Positions 25,556-36,060 of a stretch of 64,000 nt of DNA are shown here, in pieces (the first letter of the stretch is position 1; each line of letters opens with the position of its first letter). The DNA is from Bactericera cockerelli (taxonomy: Eukaryota; Arthropoda; Insecta; Hemiptera; Triozidae), in contig JAMCCL010000122.1 of NCBI GenBank assembly GCA_024516035.1, forward strand, positions 1-64,000. The letters are read 5' to 3'. The translations under genes and the position numbers were made by a program. Below the pieces are notes generated by a model. That model saw nothing but the letters and a program-made list of their open reading frames with translations, did no database searches and had not been told where the DNA came from.

Positions 25556-27558
25556 CAATTGCAAAAAAAAAAAAGCGGTAATTTAACAAAAAGTCAAATT
25601 AGGAAGAGTATTTTTTAAAATTAAAAAAATTTGATAGTCCAGGATTTGAATTTTAAATTTTAAACTTTCTTTCCACTCGAAATTTAAAAAAACCCCAAAA
25701 AAGAATCCTACAAAAAGAAAAGTGTTTTAATAATAAATTACCTTGGATGCAAATATAAAAAAAATTTTCAAAATTATGAATGGACATGGGTTTTTTTTAA
25801 AAGGAAGCCTTTTTGTTTGTGGGGGGGGGAAAGGGGAAAAAGGGCTTTACCCCCATTTTTTCCTTGCTATCGTCCTCGAATTAATTAATTCCCCCTTATA
25901 AAAACAAATTCACAAATAATCAAAATAAAAAATTTAAATGATTTAGTATTTTTTGTATGGGTGAAAAATATATTCAAAATAAAAGTGTCCCCCTTCCCCC
26001 CAAAGTAATTATAAACATTAAAAATTTCTGTTATGGATAAAAATTTTAAAATATTTAAAATTAAAAAACCCAAAAAACCCCTTTTTAATATTTTTTCTGT
26101 GGTTTTAAAGAAAAAAAAAAAAAAAAAAGTTACAAGGGGGGGCTAAGAAAAAAAATTTCCCCCTTTTATTAAAATTTGAAAATGTTTGTAAAAATTCAGT
26201 TAAAAAAAATTATTTTTACGGGAAAATTTTATTTGTAAATTTTAATTTTTCCCCCTATATTGTTTTAATTAGTTTTTAAAAATTTTTATTTAATTAAACA
26301 TAAAAAAATCCCCTTATTTTTTGTAAATATATAATTCTCGGAATCAAAAGGCCCACGTTTTGAAAAGACATTTAAAAATGAAAATATTTTTAAGGGGAAA
26401 ACCTGCAATTTTAATTTTTAAAAGTTTTTAAATATTACAAAAAATTGGCCGAAAAGATGGAAAAAATTTTAAAAAAATTTTTAAAAAAACCCCCCCGTTT
26501 CACCCTGTAATTCGGGAAAACAGTTGGGAAAAGTGCGACAATTCTGTTATGTTTTTTGGGGAAAGCGCAAAATTTAGTACAAAAAATTTTTTAATTAAAA
26601 TAAACATGACATTTTTTATTTTTTTTTTTCCATAATTATTTAACAAAAAAAAATAATAAAATTAATATCCTAAGCCCAAAAACCTCTACTTATAAAAAAG
26701 AATGACAAGAGCCTGCCCAAAAATTTTTTTTTTAAAAATTTTTTCCAAAAATTTTCCATAAAAAATTTCTTATATTGTTTTATTTTTTTTAAAAAAAAAA
26801 GAAGTCTTGTTTTTGAAAAAAAATTGAAGGTTTTTAAATGAGGGAAATTTAAAATTTTTTGAAGCCTCCAAAATTTAAAAAGAATTTTAAAAAATAAAAC
26901 AAAATGAAAATCTAATTTGAAATCACAATTTGAATATTTTTCCCAAAGTCCCAAAAAAAATTTGTCAAAAATTTTTTTTTGACAATACCTAATGTAAAAA
27001 AAAAAAAATTTTGCAAGATTTAATTAAAAAATAATTTCAACTAACATTTTTCTAAATTTTTTTGTTGAAACTTTAAGAATAAAGGACAAAGGGCACTATT
27101 TAAAAATTTTAAAATTTTTGTCTCACGATTAAAAAAAACATTAAAAAAACCAAAAACGAACTGAAAAATGGCGGGAAAATGAAAAAGGGGAAAAATTTAT
27201 CTAGTAAAAATAAACTCAAATTAAAAATTTTTTGTATAATGAAAACCCCCCAAGCATTCCTCTTTTTTTGGCCCTTTTTTCTGCTCCTCAACGAACCCTT
27301 TGGGAAAACCCCCAAAACCCCCAAGGGGGCCGAACCGGAACCATCCCCAAAAACAAACCCCGGCGGGTTTCCCTTGGAAAGGGTTCGAGCGGTCGGAAAA
27401 GGTTTCGTTTTTCAAGCGGGGGAGCCCCCGGGAAAAAAAATTTAAACACAGTTTCCCCCTACTTCGAACCACTTCGACACGGAAAACCCCACTACTGTCA
27501 CGGAGTGTGGGTTTTGAGAGCAGCACTGAAAAGGGAACTAACAAGAGCACAATGTTGA

Positions 27559-27735
27559 AGTCCTTCTTCCCGAAAGTTTACCAGGGGACCGGTGACAACG
27601 ATGACTCCGTTCAGTCACGGTTTCCCATGGGGAGCTTCACCGGGTCTGGTTGTGGGCTCACACGAGTTTGGGGAAAAGCGGGAATACACCAAGGCGTACA
27701 AGCTCGCACTGGACGAGCTGAAGAGATCCAACAAG
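27559..27735 (+). CDS. Exon-like block, product unknown
   Basis: This is the only stretch in the window that looks like host coding sequence. The frame is open from a TGA at 27556 to 27735. From the ATG at 27601 it gives exactly 45 codons up to an AAG|GTGAAC splice-donor-like site at 27735/27736, and the peptide ends in KLALDELKRSNK. About two thirds of third codon positions are G or C, against strongly AT-rich surroundings. A pyrimidine-rich TCCTTCTTCCC followed by ACCAG at 27583 is a possible acceptor, and another donor-like CACG|GTGAGT lies near 27807. I do not recognise the protein. The left neighbour is unreliable sequence, so any upstream exon would be unreadable. It could also be a transposon fragment. 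Confidence 0.35.
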
Positions 27736-27875
27736 GTGAACCCTCCCTCTTCAAGTGCATGAGATCGCGTGCACATGTCAATGAGTCGCTCACACCCAGC
27801 CCACGGTGAGTTTAAACCGGTTTTAAACAAACTGGTTTTTCAGCATGATTTTTTTCTTTTTCATGCATGTCTTTT

Positions 27876-28035
27876 TTGGCTGGGGGACTTTTAACAGGGA
27901 AGTAGACCAGCATTGGCTTGTTTGGGGACCCCTTGTCATTTATTAACTTCCTTGTAAGCAGAACAGTGGTAGAAGAGTCATTCCTCACTGTTGGCTACCA
28001 TCGTTCATGATGACGCCACCCTATGATGATGAAGT
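27876..28035 (+). repeat. Dispersed 160-bp repeat, copy 2
   Basis: It is a clear inverted match to 39440-39662. Shared words are GGCTGGGGGACT, AGTAGACCAGCATTG, CCCTTGTCA, CCTTGTAA, GTGGTAGAAG, GTCATTCCT, TGGCTACCATCGTTCA and CACCCTATGATGATGA, in the same order. The strand of this copy is taken as plus. No terminal repeats or tail are visible. Confidence 0.8.
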
Positions 28036-29375
28036 TTTTTTTTCTGAATAAAATTCTTGCAGGAGTATCACACTTTAGTCTTTAGGCATCAAAAATAGGC
28101 AGCGTTTAATAAACCACCTCAAAAGTTAATAATTGCTTTGTGTCAAAATTACTCATCGGACTTATTTATAATAAACCCGTTGCTGGGGACTCCAACTACC
28201 GAACTCTAGCTTATGAGTCCGGGTTTTCTACCACCTAACCTTCACAGTCTTATTATTATGTGGTCACAAACTCAAATTAGTGAGAAATTCTTTCTGTCTT
28301 CCTCATTCAAGAGGAGAAGATATGAATATGAACACACAGACCACTACCGTATTAACATTTAGGATTTTCCTTTTATAAAATCTCTTTAAGACATTAAATT
28401 ATTTTATTTATCTTTCCAACATATGGGAGAAGATGGTATTAAGTTATGATACTTACGCATCTACTGTTATTTTATATCCTTGTTCTGGACAGTTCGCTTT
28501 TCTCTAAAATGACCACTTTTAATAACGAGTTCATCTTCCTCAAAAGCAATATTGGAATGTCCCTTATATCACCATTCCATAAATTTCCAACGAGCTCTGA
28601 CCTTTTTTCTCATCATTAAATTTTCAAACAAAATTTTTTACCCATAAGGATAATACTCAGAATTGAAATGAAAAATGATAAATTGTGTCGTTATACACGG
28701 CTTGGGATATGAAATCGTAATATCGGGAATATCCAATAATGTTAACTGAAATATCTCCAGATATTGTTGAAAGACAAATCCTCCTTCAATATTAGGAAAT
28801 CAAGTTTTCTGAGCATTAGAATTGTTCAATATCAACCTTTATACAATCTTAGAAGAATAATAAATTACTATAAAATTATTAAGGTGTAATTTATCCAAGA
28901 GCCATTTTTTTTTTTTTTTTTTGAAATGACGTGTCAGGGTCTAGGCGTGATTTTGTCTTCTTGACTACTTAACTTCTCTACATTTTTTAAATTAAAGCAA
29001 AGATAAACTATTTAAGTAAACCAGATGAAACATGTAAATTTAAATCTTTGATATTTTATTTTTTTATTATTATTATTTTTTGACAAATGGTCTTGACATA
29101 TAATTATGAACGACCCGTAGAAAAAGTTAAAGAAATGATTAGAAATTAAATTGTCAAGGGAAATAATGAAGAAAATTAAAAAAATCAAAGAAGAGCCGCC
29201 AGAATGTAAGTTTCGCCCCCTCCTCGAATAGTCCCTTTGCTGGAAGAACCTTCACATACATAAATTAGCCGATATTTTGCCTTTTCGCCGGCAAAAAAAT
29301 GCTTGCCTCCTTCATATGGTACTGCAATAAATTTAAAAGCAATTTGATAAGAATAAAATTCTATCCTTGGCTTTC
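28036..29375. other. AT-rich intergenic DNA, nothing recognised
   Basis: Ordinary-quality AT-rich sequence with no long open frame, no tandem array and no repeat that I can match elsewhere in the window. A T run sits at about 28904-28922. Confidence 0.6.
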
Positions 29376-29520
29376 CCTTCCTCCCTCATCTCATGATCCT
29401 TCTATCCCTTTATCCTCTTCTCTCTCTTCTATTTCTTCTCTCCTTCCTCTTCTCTCTCTTGTCTTCTCTCTTCCTTTTTCTTCTCTCTTTTTCCCCATTC
29501 TTTCCCTCCTTTTTTTGATG
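29375..29520. repeat. CT microsatellite
   Basis: TCTCTCTTCT-type pyrimidine tract of about 145 bp in reliable sequence. Confidence 0.75.
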
Positions 29521-29669
29521 TTGTTTTCAAAATTCAAACCCTAGTCTCTCCTAATTTATTGTTCTTCCGTTCCAACCATTATTGTTATTAAGATCATAAT
29601 GTTAGTCTGGCCTTTCTCTTTCTCCTGTCCTCCCTCTATAAATTGAATTTCTGCTATTCTCAATGAAAC

Positions 29670-29795
29670 CTTAGTAGCTCGAATGACAAAAGCGGAACCC
29701 TCGCAATCTGGAAATTGATGGTGTGAGTCGCAAGTAGGTACTGAATTTGATATATTGAGGCGAGTTTGAGTAATTTTCCTATTTAGTATGATTTT
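29670..29795 (+). repeat. Diverged SINE-A copy
   Basis: It follows the order of the SINE at 30704-30852: TTAGTAGCTCGA for CAGTAGCTTGA, then AAAGCGGA, CAATCTGG, then GAGTTTGAGTAA near the 3' end. The B box is degenerate, so this is an old copy. Confidence 0.55.
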
Positions 29796-30688
29796 TTTTC
29801 TTATTTAAATTTTACAAACGCTAGTTGTTTAACCTTACTTTATCACAGGAATGCATACACGCATTATGTATGTATGTACAATGTTGAAAATTAGTCAGTG
29901 TGGGAATAGAGAGCTCGGAAATCAGAAGTCCTTGATTTTATCCTCAAATTTACTTCAGAATTGTTACACAAAACAAATACTAGATGCACACTTATAAATC
30001 TTGTTCGATTATGTCCATTCATCGTTAAATTTTGTTGATCTAATACGACGCCTGCTGCTATTACTTATCTTTGTGGTTTCGGAACAAAAGGCCACAAACA
30101 CATTCCTACAATATAGCCAGCCTGGTTTGGGCGGGAAACAGCTATAGCATCTCGAGAGTTTGAATCTCTGAAGATTTTTTTAAAGAAAAATAACAACGGA
30201 AACGGCAATTTTCAACATGACAAACATCTATACTAAGGAATGATTTACCAGGTATTTTTTTATTTCTCACTGATTATCATGATCAAGTCATTTTTCAAGG
30301 CATATTTCCACGAAACGGTCCCTCGTTTAGAAATGTAGGTCTAATTTATTTGTTTTCAAATTTCCCTAGACAGGTATTTTTCATTTCATTATGCGTAAGA
30401 AAAAAATGAGCTAACGAGGAAGAAAACGAGAGAAAAATTGGATGGTAAAAAAGAAAGAAAGAGGGCCTCAGTAATAAATACAGGTGAGGTGATAGGGTAG
30501 GAAGAGTTGGTATGAAAAAATGAGTTCAGGATTCGGAGGAGGAGGCGAATAAAGAGGAAAAAGAGATTTCTGATTAGAACTTCTCATTTTTTATTTTTGT
30601 CAGAATTAATTTATTTTTCTTAAATTTCAGCCTCCATTTTTTACGGACCTTCACCTACCTACTGCTGTCCAAAGAAATAATATGATTA
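29796..30688. other. AT-rich intergenic DNA
   Basis: No gene or array is visible. A possible degraded tRNA-like segment lies at about 30125-30170 (GTTTGAATCTC), and a G/A-rich patch at 30400-30560. Confidence 0.5.
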
Positions 30689-30703
30689 TACCTTCGTAAG
30701 TTC

Positions 30704-30852
30704 ACCGACCTCAGTAGCTTGATCGATAAGGCAGCGGACTTGTAACCTGGAGGTCGGTGGTTCAAGTCTCGGTTTCAGCGTAGATTTAGCAAAGTGAGTT
30801 TGAGTAGTTGTGATATCACGAAAGTGATTAACACAAATATGATAACTTAACT
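30704..30852 (+). mobile_element. SINE-A, full copy with 15-bp target duplication
   Basis: A 149-bp tRNA-headed SINE. TAGCTTGATCGATAAGGC resembles a pol III A box, and GGTGGTTCAAGTCTC a B box 40 bp further on. It ends in ATGATAACTTAACT without a poly(A) tail. It is flanked by the perfect direct repeat TACCTTCGTAAGTTC at 30689-30703 and 30853-30867, a target-site duplication that fixes both ends. Related copies lie at 29670, 51697, 51873, 55664 and 63370, plus distorted ones at 12970 and 22968. Confidence 0.85.
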
Positions 30853-30867
30853 TACCTTCGTAAGTTC

Positions 30868-31526
30868 GTAGCGATATTACTTACTTCTAGTCCGTACTGA
30901 GGTGCGTGAAGTTAGCACCCAACAAGTTTCAACCTCTCTCCTGAGGTTACGGTTGTAGTACAAAATTCGAGGTTTCATGTTCCTGAGAGTACATAATTCG
31001 TACATAATTATGGTATGTAGTAATAATTCTAGCTGCAATGTCAGGTGCTATCTTCACGCACCTTCCGAACTGTGAAAATTAATTTATTGTCTTGTAAAAT
31101 GTCCTGTTTTCACAGTTTCTTAGAAAATCATTGCTGTAGATTTTCAATTATTAGATCTAGACTCATTGTAGTCCACAAAATAAAGGTGAAACAATAAATA
31201 CTATCTTCTTTTCACAAAAAATAATCGAATAGTGAAGGGAAACGGAGAGTATTCGAGGGAGAGAGAGAGAGATGAAGAGATGGGTATTAGAGCATTACTA
31301 TGGGAAGAGAGAGAGGATAGAGAAACAGATGAATAGATGATAGAGTAGGAATATGGCGAGAGATACAAAGAAAGAGAAAAAGGAATTGCTGACAAAGGAA
31401 TATTATTTTTGAAGATACTTTCCAATAAATGTGTCCACATTAATTTGAACCATTGTCTTCTTCTTGTCAATTTCGTTGATGGCTGAAGAATGAAGATCGA
31501 ACAAGGACAAAATAATAGTAAGTTCA
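30868..31526. other. Intergenic DNA with a GA-rich patch
   Basis: AT-rich sequence, then a GAGAGAGAGA patch at about 31258-31385 just before the 51-bp array. No gene recognised. Confidence 0.55.
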
Positions 31527-33080
31527 GGTGCCTGGACACTGAAAGAGAGAGAGTGGTACCAGGAAAGATATACAGGGGGTGCCTGAACAATGAAAGAGAG
31601 AGAGTGGTACCAGGAAAGATATACAGGGGGTGCCTGAACAATGAAAGAGAGAAGTGGTACCAGGAAAGATATAAAGGGGGTGCCTGAACAATGAAAGAGA
31701 GAGAGTGGTACCAGGAAAGATATACAGGGGGTGCCTGGACAATGAAAGAGAGAGGGTGGTACTAGGAAAGATATACAGGGGGTGCCTGAACAATGAAAGA
31801 GAGAGAGTGGTACCAGGAAAGATATACAGGGGGTGCCTGAACAATGAAAGAGAGAGAGTGGTACCAGGAAAGATATACAGGGGGTGCCTGAACAATGAAA
31901 GAGAGAGAGTGGTACCAGGAAAGATATAAAGGGGGTGCCTGAACAATGAAAGAGAGAGAGTGGTACCAGGAAAGATATACAGGGGGGGCCTGAACAATGA
32001 AAGAGAGAGAGTGGTACCAGGAAAGATATACAGGGGGTGCCTGGACAATGAAAGAGAGAGGGTGGTACTAGGAAAGATATACAGGGGGTGCCTGAACAAT
32101 GAAAGAGAGAGAGTGGTACCAGGAAAGATATAAAGGGGGTGCCTGAACAATTGAAAGGAGAGAGAGTGGTACCAGGAAAGATATACAGGGGGTGCCTGAA
32201 CAATGAAAGAGAGAGAGTGGTACCAGGAAAGATATAAAAGGGGGTGCCTGAACAATGAAAGAGAGAGAGTGGTACCAGGAAAGATATACAGGGGGTGCCT
32301 GACAATGAAAGAGAGAGAGTGGTACCAGGAAAGATATACAGGGGGTGCCTGAACAATGAAGAGAGAGAGTGGTACCAGGAAAGATATAAAGGGGGTGCCT
32401 GAACAATGAAAGAGAGAGAGTGGTACCAGGAAAGTAATACAGGGGGGTGCCTGAACAATGAAAGAGAGAGAGTGGTACCAGGAAAGATATAAAGGGGGTG
32501 CCTGAACAATGAAAGAGAGAGAGTGGTACCAGGAAAGATATACAGGGGGTGCCTGGACAATGAAAGAGAGAGGGTGATACTAGGAAAGATATACAGGGGG
32601 GTGCCTGAACAATGAAAGAGAGAGAGTGGTACCAGGAAAGATATACAGGGGGTGCCTGAACAATGAAAGAGAGAGAGTGGTACCAGGAAAGATATACAGG
32701 GGGTGCCTGAACAATGAAAGAGAGAGAGTGGTACCAGGAAAGATATAAAGGGGGTGCCTGAACAATGAAAGAGAGAGAGTGGTACCAGGAAAGATATACA
32801 GGGGGTGCCTGAACAATGAAAGAGAGAGAGTGGTACCAGGAAAGATATACAGGGGGTGCCTGAACAATGAAAGAGAGAGGGTGGTACTAGGAAAGATATA
32901 CAGGGGGTGCCTGAACAATGAAAGAGAGAGAGTGGTACCAGGAAAGATATACAGGGGGTGCCTGAACAATGAAAGAGAGAGAGTGGTACCAGGAAAGATA
33001 TACAGGGGGTGCCTGAACAATGAAAGAGAGAGGGTGGTACTAGGAAAGATATACAGGGGGTGCCTGAACAATGAAAGAGA
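31527..33080. repeat. Minisatellite, 51-bp unit, about 30 copies
   Basis: The unit runs from GAAAGAGAGAGAGTGG through TACCAGGAAAGATATACAG to GGGGTGCCTGAACAAT. Counting the TGGTACC/TGGTACT word gives 30 units. Most units contain GGTACC. A variant class has GGGTGGTACTAGG, and a second has TATAAAG for TATACAG. A few units gain or lose one or two bases. Because 51 is 17 codons, several frames stay open, including a 600-codon minus-strand frame. I regard these as by-products and not as a gene. Confidence 0.95.
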
Positions 33081-33184
33081 TAAAGTATTACCCCACCCGG
33101 GGGTAAGCCTATTACAGTTAGCTCAAAACTAACTATATCAGGAAAGTTAGAATAGTAATTTGTTGAAAGGTCTAAGTGAGAGGA

Positions 33185-33535
33185 TTTTATACCAAAACTT
33201 TTCATTTTCTACCAATTACGGTTCTCGAGGTAAAAGATGGAAAACATATTTGTGATAGGGTGAGACACTAAGCTCACCCAGTATAAAGAGAAAAGGAAAA
33301 GGAAGACAAATAGATCTTGGATAAGAAGGCCGTAGGCAACAGAACCACCCTTATCAGGGTTTAACTATTTTAATTTGAATGCAATATTCATTGAGTATAC
33401 CTTTTCATACCAAAACATTTTTTTTTTTTTTTTTTTTTTACCAATTACCTCGAGATACAAGATAGGAAACATATCGGTAGTTTTCACCCTGTATAAAGAT
33501 AACGGGAGGAGAAGGAGAAGTAGGAAGGGAAAAGT
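33185..33535 (+). repeat. Two diverged direct repeats of about 120 bp
   Basis: Segments at about 33190-33310 and 33402-33530 share ATACCAAAAC, then TACCAATTAC, CTCGAG, AAGAT, GGAAAACATAT, CACCC and GTATAAAGA, in order. The second has a T run (33418-33439) inserted. No function recognised. Confidence 0.6.
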
Positions 33536-33890
33536 CGTAAGTTGTAAGAGAGAAGATAGTCATTAAAAGTTTCCGTTGGATTTATTTTTGAGCTTGGTTT
33601 TAAGGCGAGACCAAGGAAAAGTTTGTCTTCTTATCCTTCTAGACCAGGGGCTATAGATAAAATTACGATCTGTTTACAAAGCTCTCAAATTCCAACTTAG
33701 CCTTAAAAGATATCCCTAAATAAATTCCCTCGAGGTCTGATGAATTTAACTCTTAAGACGATAGTCATAGGAGCTTTAGTTATCCAGACAATGTTTGATA
33801 TAAAATAATTTTAAGCTTTTGTTTGATCTTTCAGTAAACTTTCTAGAAGTATGGACTGAGGACCATTGGGACCTTAAACACATTTGTTTT
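33536..33890. other. Intergenic DNA, nothing recognised
   Basis: AT-rich unique-looking sequence without an array, tRNA-like segment or substantial open frame. Confidence 0.5.
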
Positions 33891-33904
33891 TATTCTATTT
33901 TCTC

Positions 33905-34140
33905 TTATATAGATTACAAGCGGGCTGTCGCCCGCTTTGCGGACCGAGGCATGGCCGTGAAAGCAAAAAATCCTTTTTCGCCAATGGCAGGTGTTGTAGT
34001 GGGAATTTCGAAAAATCCCGTCTTATTGCACATCTAGACTATAAGACAAAGCTACCTACCAAATTTCAGCTTCCTAGGACTTACGGTTTGGGCTGTAGAG
34101 CGATGATCAGTCAGTGGTCAGTCAGTGACTTTGACATTTA
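33905..34140 (+). repeat. Hairpin-bearing interspersed repeat (putative)
   Basis: TATATAGATTACA is followed by a perfect hairpin, AGCGGGC-TGTC-GCCCGCT, at 33919-33936. After GGACCGAGGCATGG comes ACCAAATTTCAGCTTCCTAGG, a wording typical of transposon-derived arthropod repeats, and TATATATTAAG closes the block. The near-symmetrical TATATAGATT/TATATATTAAG ends suggest a small DNA element, but only one copy is present here, so its limits are inferred. Confidence 0.45.
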
Positions 34141-34377
34141 TATATTAAGATTACTTTTATTTAATCAAAATACTGTGAATCAAATTCACAGTATTTTAAA
34201 CAACACTACACATTACACACACAAAGGACATATAGTAGGAGCCCAGGACATTGCTTCTGGGTGTAATAAACCCATTAATCACAGAGGGTTAGTAAACCCA
34301 TTAATCCTTCCACCACCATGACACATCCATCATGGACTCGGAAAGTAAGTATTTAATCAAAATAAAAGAAGTAATAA

Positions 34378-34560
34378 TCTATGCTTGCACACAAGGTGAC
34401 CTGGGTTTGAACCTCAGTGGAATACAAATTTCTCGGCCATGTACTTCGGATATTACGTGCTAGCTGCTCAGGCTGAATGCGACGATAACTTGTCATGTTC
34501 CGGTTATATTTCGAACCCACGACCTCTGAATTGCCAGAAAGACCCTTGATATTAACAAAA
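34378..34560. repeat. Two SINE fragments, head to head
   Basis: At 34378-34470 (plus), GGTGACCTGGGTTTGAACC is a tRNA B-box segment like that of SINE-C at 43262, followed by TGTACTTCGGAT. At about 34485-34545 (minus), the reverse complement reads CAGAGGTCGTGGGTTCGAA and GGAACATGACAAGT, matching the head of the SINE at 36478. Two tRNA-headed fragments therefore abut in opposite orientation. Confidence 0.6.
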
Positions 34561-35050
34561 ACTAAATAGGGATTTTGAGTACATGGTGAACACTGAACAT
34601 AATGGAGATCAAGTAGAATAGAATAGAATATACCTTGTTTATACTGGCGAGGTAAGACTCTTTACTCCAGCAGTCAAACAGGTCTTAAATATTTTATAGG
34701 ATAAATATAGGATAAACAAGTAGACCAAATTAAGCAGACCAAATCGATACAACATTATAAAGTCACAATGGTTATGGTCGCAAACTTGGGCTCAAATTTA
34801 TATGTGTCTAAAATGGTGTCAAGTGTGCACAGATGGAAATTACAAAGTGGTAAATTGTGTGGAAATTTAGCACCATATTGAAGCAGAATTGATAATTTAG
34901 TGGATAATATTCCGAGGTGATATACTGTTGAATAGAGCGCCGTTATAATAGCATGCAGCTTGTTCAATGGACCCAATCCTTGATATGCTCACATAAATCT
35001 CTGGAGATGCTCATGGTATGGAAACGATTTATCATAGTACGAACCGCATG
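34561..35050. other. Intergenic DNA, nothing recognised
   Basis: AT-rich sequence. It includes AGAATAGAATAGAATA at 34615-34630, and no gene. Confidence 0.5.
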
Positions 35051-35130
35051 GATATTAGATAACGTGGTAAGGTACTCGTTTGCCATACAGAAAGTCCCAG
35101 GATTGAACCCTGAGCCAACAAAAATTGTAT
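35050..35130 (+). repeat. tRNA-like SINE head (putative)
   Basis: GATAACGTGGTAAGGTACTC resembles an A-box region and AGGATTGAACCCTG a B box about 35 bp later. It is probably the head of a further SINE; the 3' end is not defined. Confidence 0.45.
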
Positions 35131-35164
35131 TCAAAATTTGGTTATACATAGTTGTTTGTAAGGG

Positions 35165-35345
35165 AGAACTTACGGTGCGTTTGTGTTGGCCTAAAGCACC
35201 TAAATGGAAAGTATTTTGTCACTTCGCGCCTATATCGGAAGGAGAGACTAACCGGATTTTAACGAAATTCTGTACAAATATAATAGGTATAGGAGACGTA
35301 TTATTGATGGTCCCATCTTAAATTCATCATGAGATGGGACTATCT
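35165..35345 (+). repeat. Interspersed repeat fragment
   Basis: ACCGGATTTTAACGAAATTC and TGTACAAATATAATAGG are of the kind seen in the repeats at 56606 and 58485 (GACCGATTTTCA, GATGAAATTTTGTATACA). It ends in an inverted repeat, GTCCCATCT (35310-35318) and AGATGGGAC (35332-35340). Confidence 0.45.
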
Positions 35346-35448
35346 CATCCATTTTATCAATACCATAATAAAATTGGCATTTTCCAATACCTTGTTTAAA
35401 TCATGAGAATTCAGATAAAAGTTTTCTATTTACTATCCTGTTTTTCCG

Positions 35449-35741
35449 TCGAACATAGGAACTCTCGTTATGAAACATCACTCGCGTTATGAAACATCAC
35501 TCTCGTTACGAACAAAGGAACTCTTGTTATGAAACATCACTCTCGCTACGAAAATAGGAACTCTCGTTATGAAACATCACTCTCCTTACGAACATAAGAA
35601 CTCTCGTTATGAAACATCACTCGCGTTACGAACATAGGAACTCTCGTTATGAAACATCACTCTCGTTACGAACATAGGAACTTTCGTTATGAAACATCAC
35701 TCTCGTTACGAACATAGGAACTCTCCTTATGAAACATCACG
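35449..35741. repeat. Minisatellite, 40-bp unit, about 7 copies
   Basis: The unit is AGGAACTCTCGTTATGAAAC followed by ATCACTCTCGTTACGAACAT. The two halves are themselves similar (CTCTCGTTATGAAAC and CTCTCGTTACGAAC), so the array grew from a half-unit of about 20 bp. The first unit carries one extra half-unit. Confidence 0.9.
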
Positions 35742-36000
35742 AGACGGTGGAATCACAGATATGAAACTTCGAAATTAAATTTCCGCTTTTCTATTCGAAA
35801 TTGAAATGGCAAAGTGTTCCACATCTTCGCATTTACATGATTGTTATGCTGCATTGTGTACCAATTGTTTGCTGGAAATAGTATTTATTCCCCATTCAAA
35901 GAAAAGTTGTTGGCAAAGGTTTTATCAATACCAGGTCATCTAAAATCTTTATCTTTTATTTTCATTATAATGATGAGAACTTTGTTTTCCGTTACCTTAC
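35742..36000. other. Intergenic DNA, nothing recognised
   Basis: Mixed AT-rich sequence between the 40-bp array and the palindrome. No gene or repeat match. Confidence 0.5.
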
Positions 36001-36011
36001 ACTCCGCCGCG

Positions 36012-36060
36012 CTGTCTTTTTTTCTATAGCGCGTTCTTCACACCTCGGCCGAGGTGTTTA
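36012..36060. repeat. Conserved palindrome block, copy 1
   Basis: TGTCTTTTTTTCTATAG, then TTCTTCA and a perfect 18-bp palindrome, ACACCTCGGCCGAGGTGT, at 36040-36057. The same block recurs at 37995-38043. A hairpin in a conserved context can mark a Helitron-like terminus, but I see no CTRR end, so the assignment is open. Confidence 0.6.

Larger units (their letters stand above)
1..27470. other. Homopolymer-biased, low-reliability sequence
   Basis: Nearly the whole stretch consists of runs of A, T, G or C with very little mixed sequence, including blocks such as 10 or more G or C in a row, and the texture changes abruptly near 27470. Five segments can be aligned by eye to clean repeats elsewhere in the window, and the differences are mostly single bases converted to the neighbouring base or runs lengthened. 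I infer a poor consensus of ordinary genomic DNA. Open frames inside it consist of Phe/Lys/Pro/Gly-rich strings and I do not call genes from them. Sub-features listed below are what can still be recognised; the remaining stretches show nothing I can name. Confidence 0.8.

Noticed and set aside
31403..33205. 600-codon minus-strand open frame and several plus-strand frames over the 51-bp array
   Set aside because: The unit is 17 codons, so any frame without a stop in one unit stays open. Both strands and several frames are open at once, and unit indels shift frames. No signal, domain or start context.
36040..36057. Helitron 3' end
   Set aside because: A hairpin is present in two copies, but no CTRR end or A/T insertion junction can be shown; kept only as an observation.
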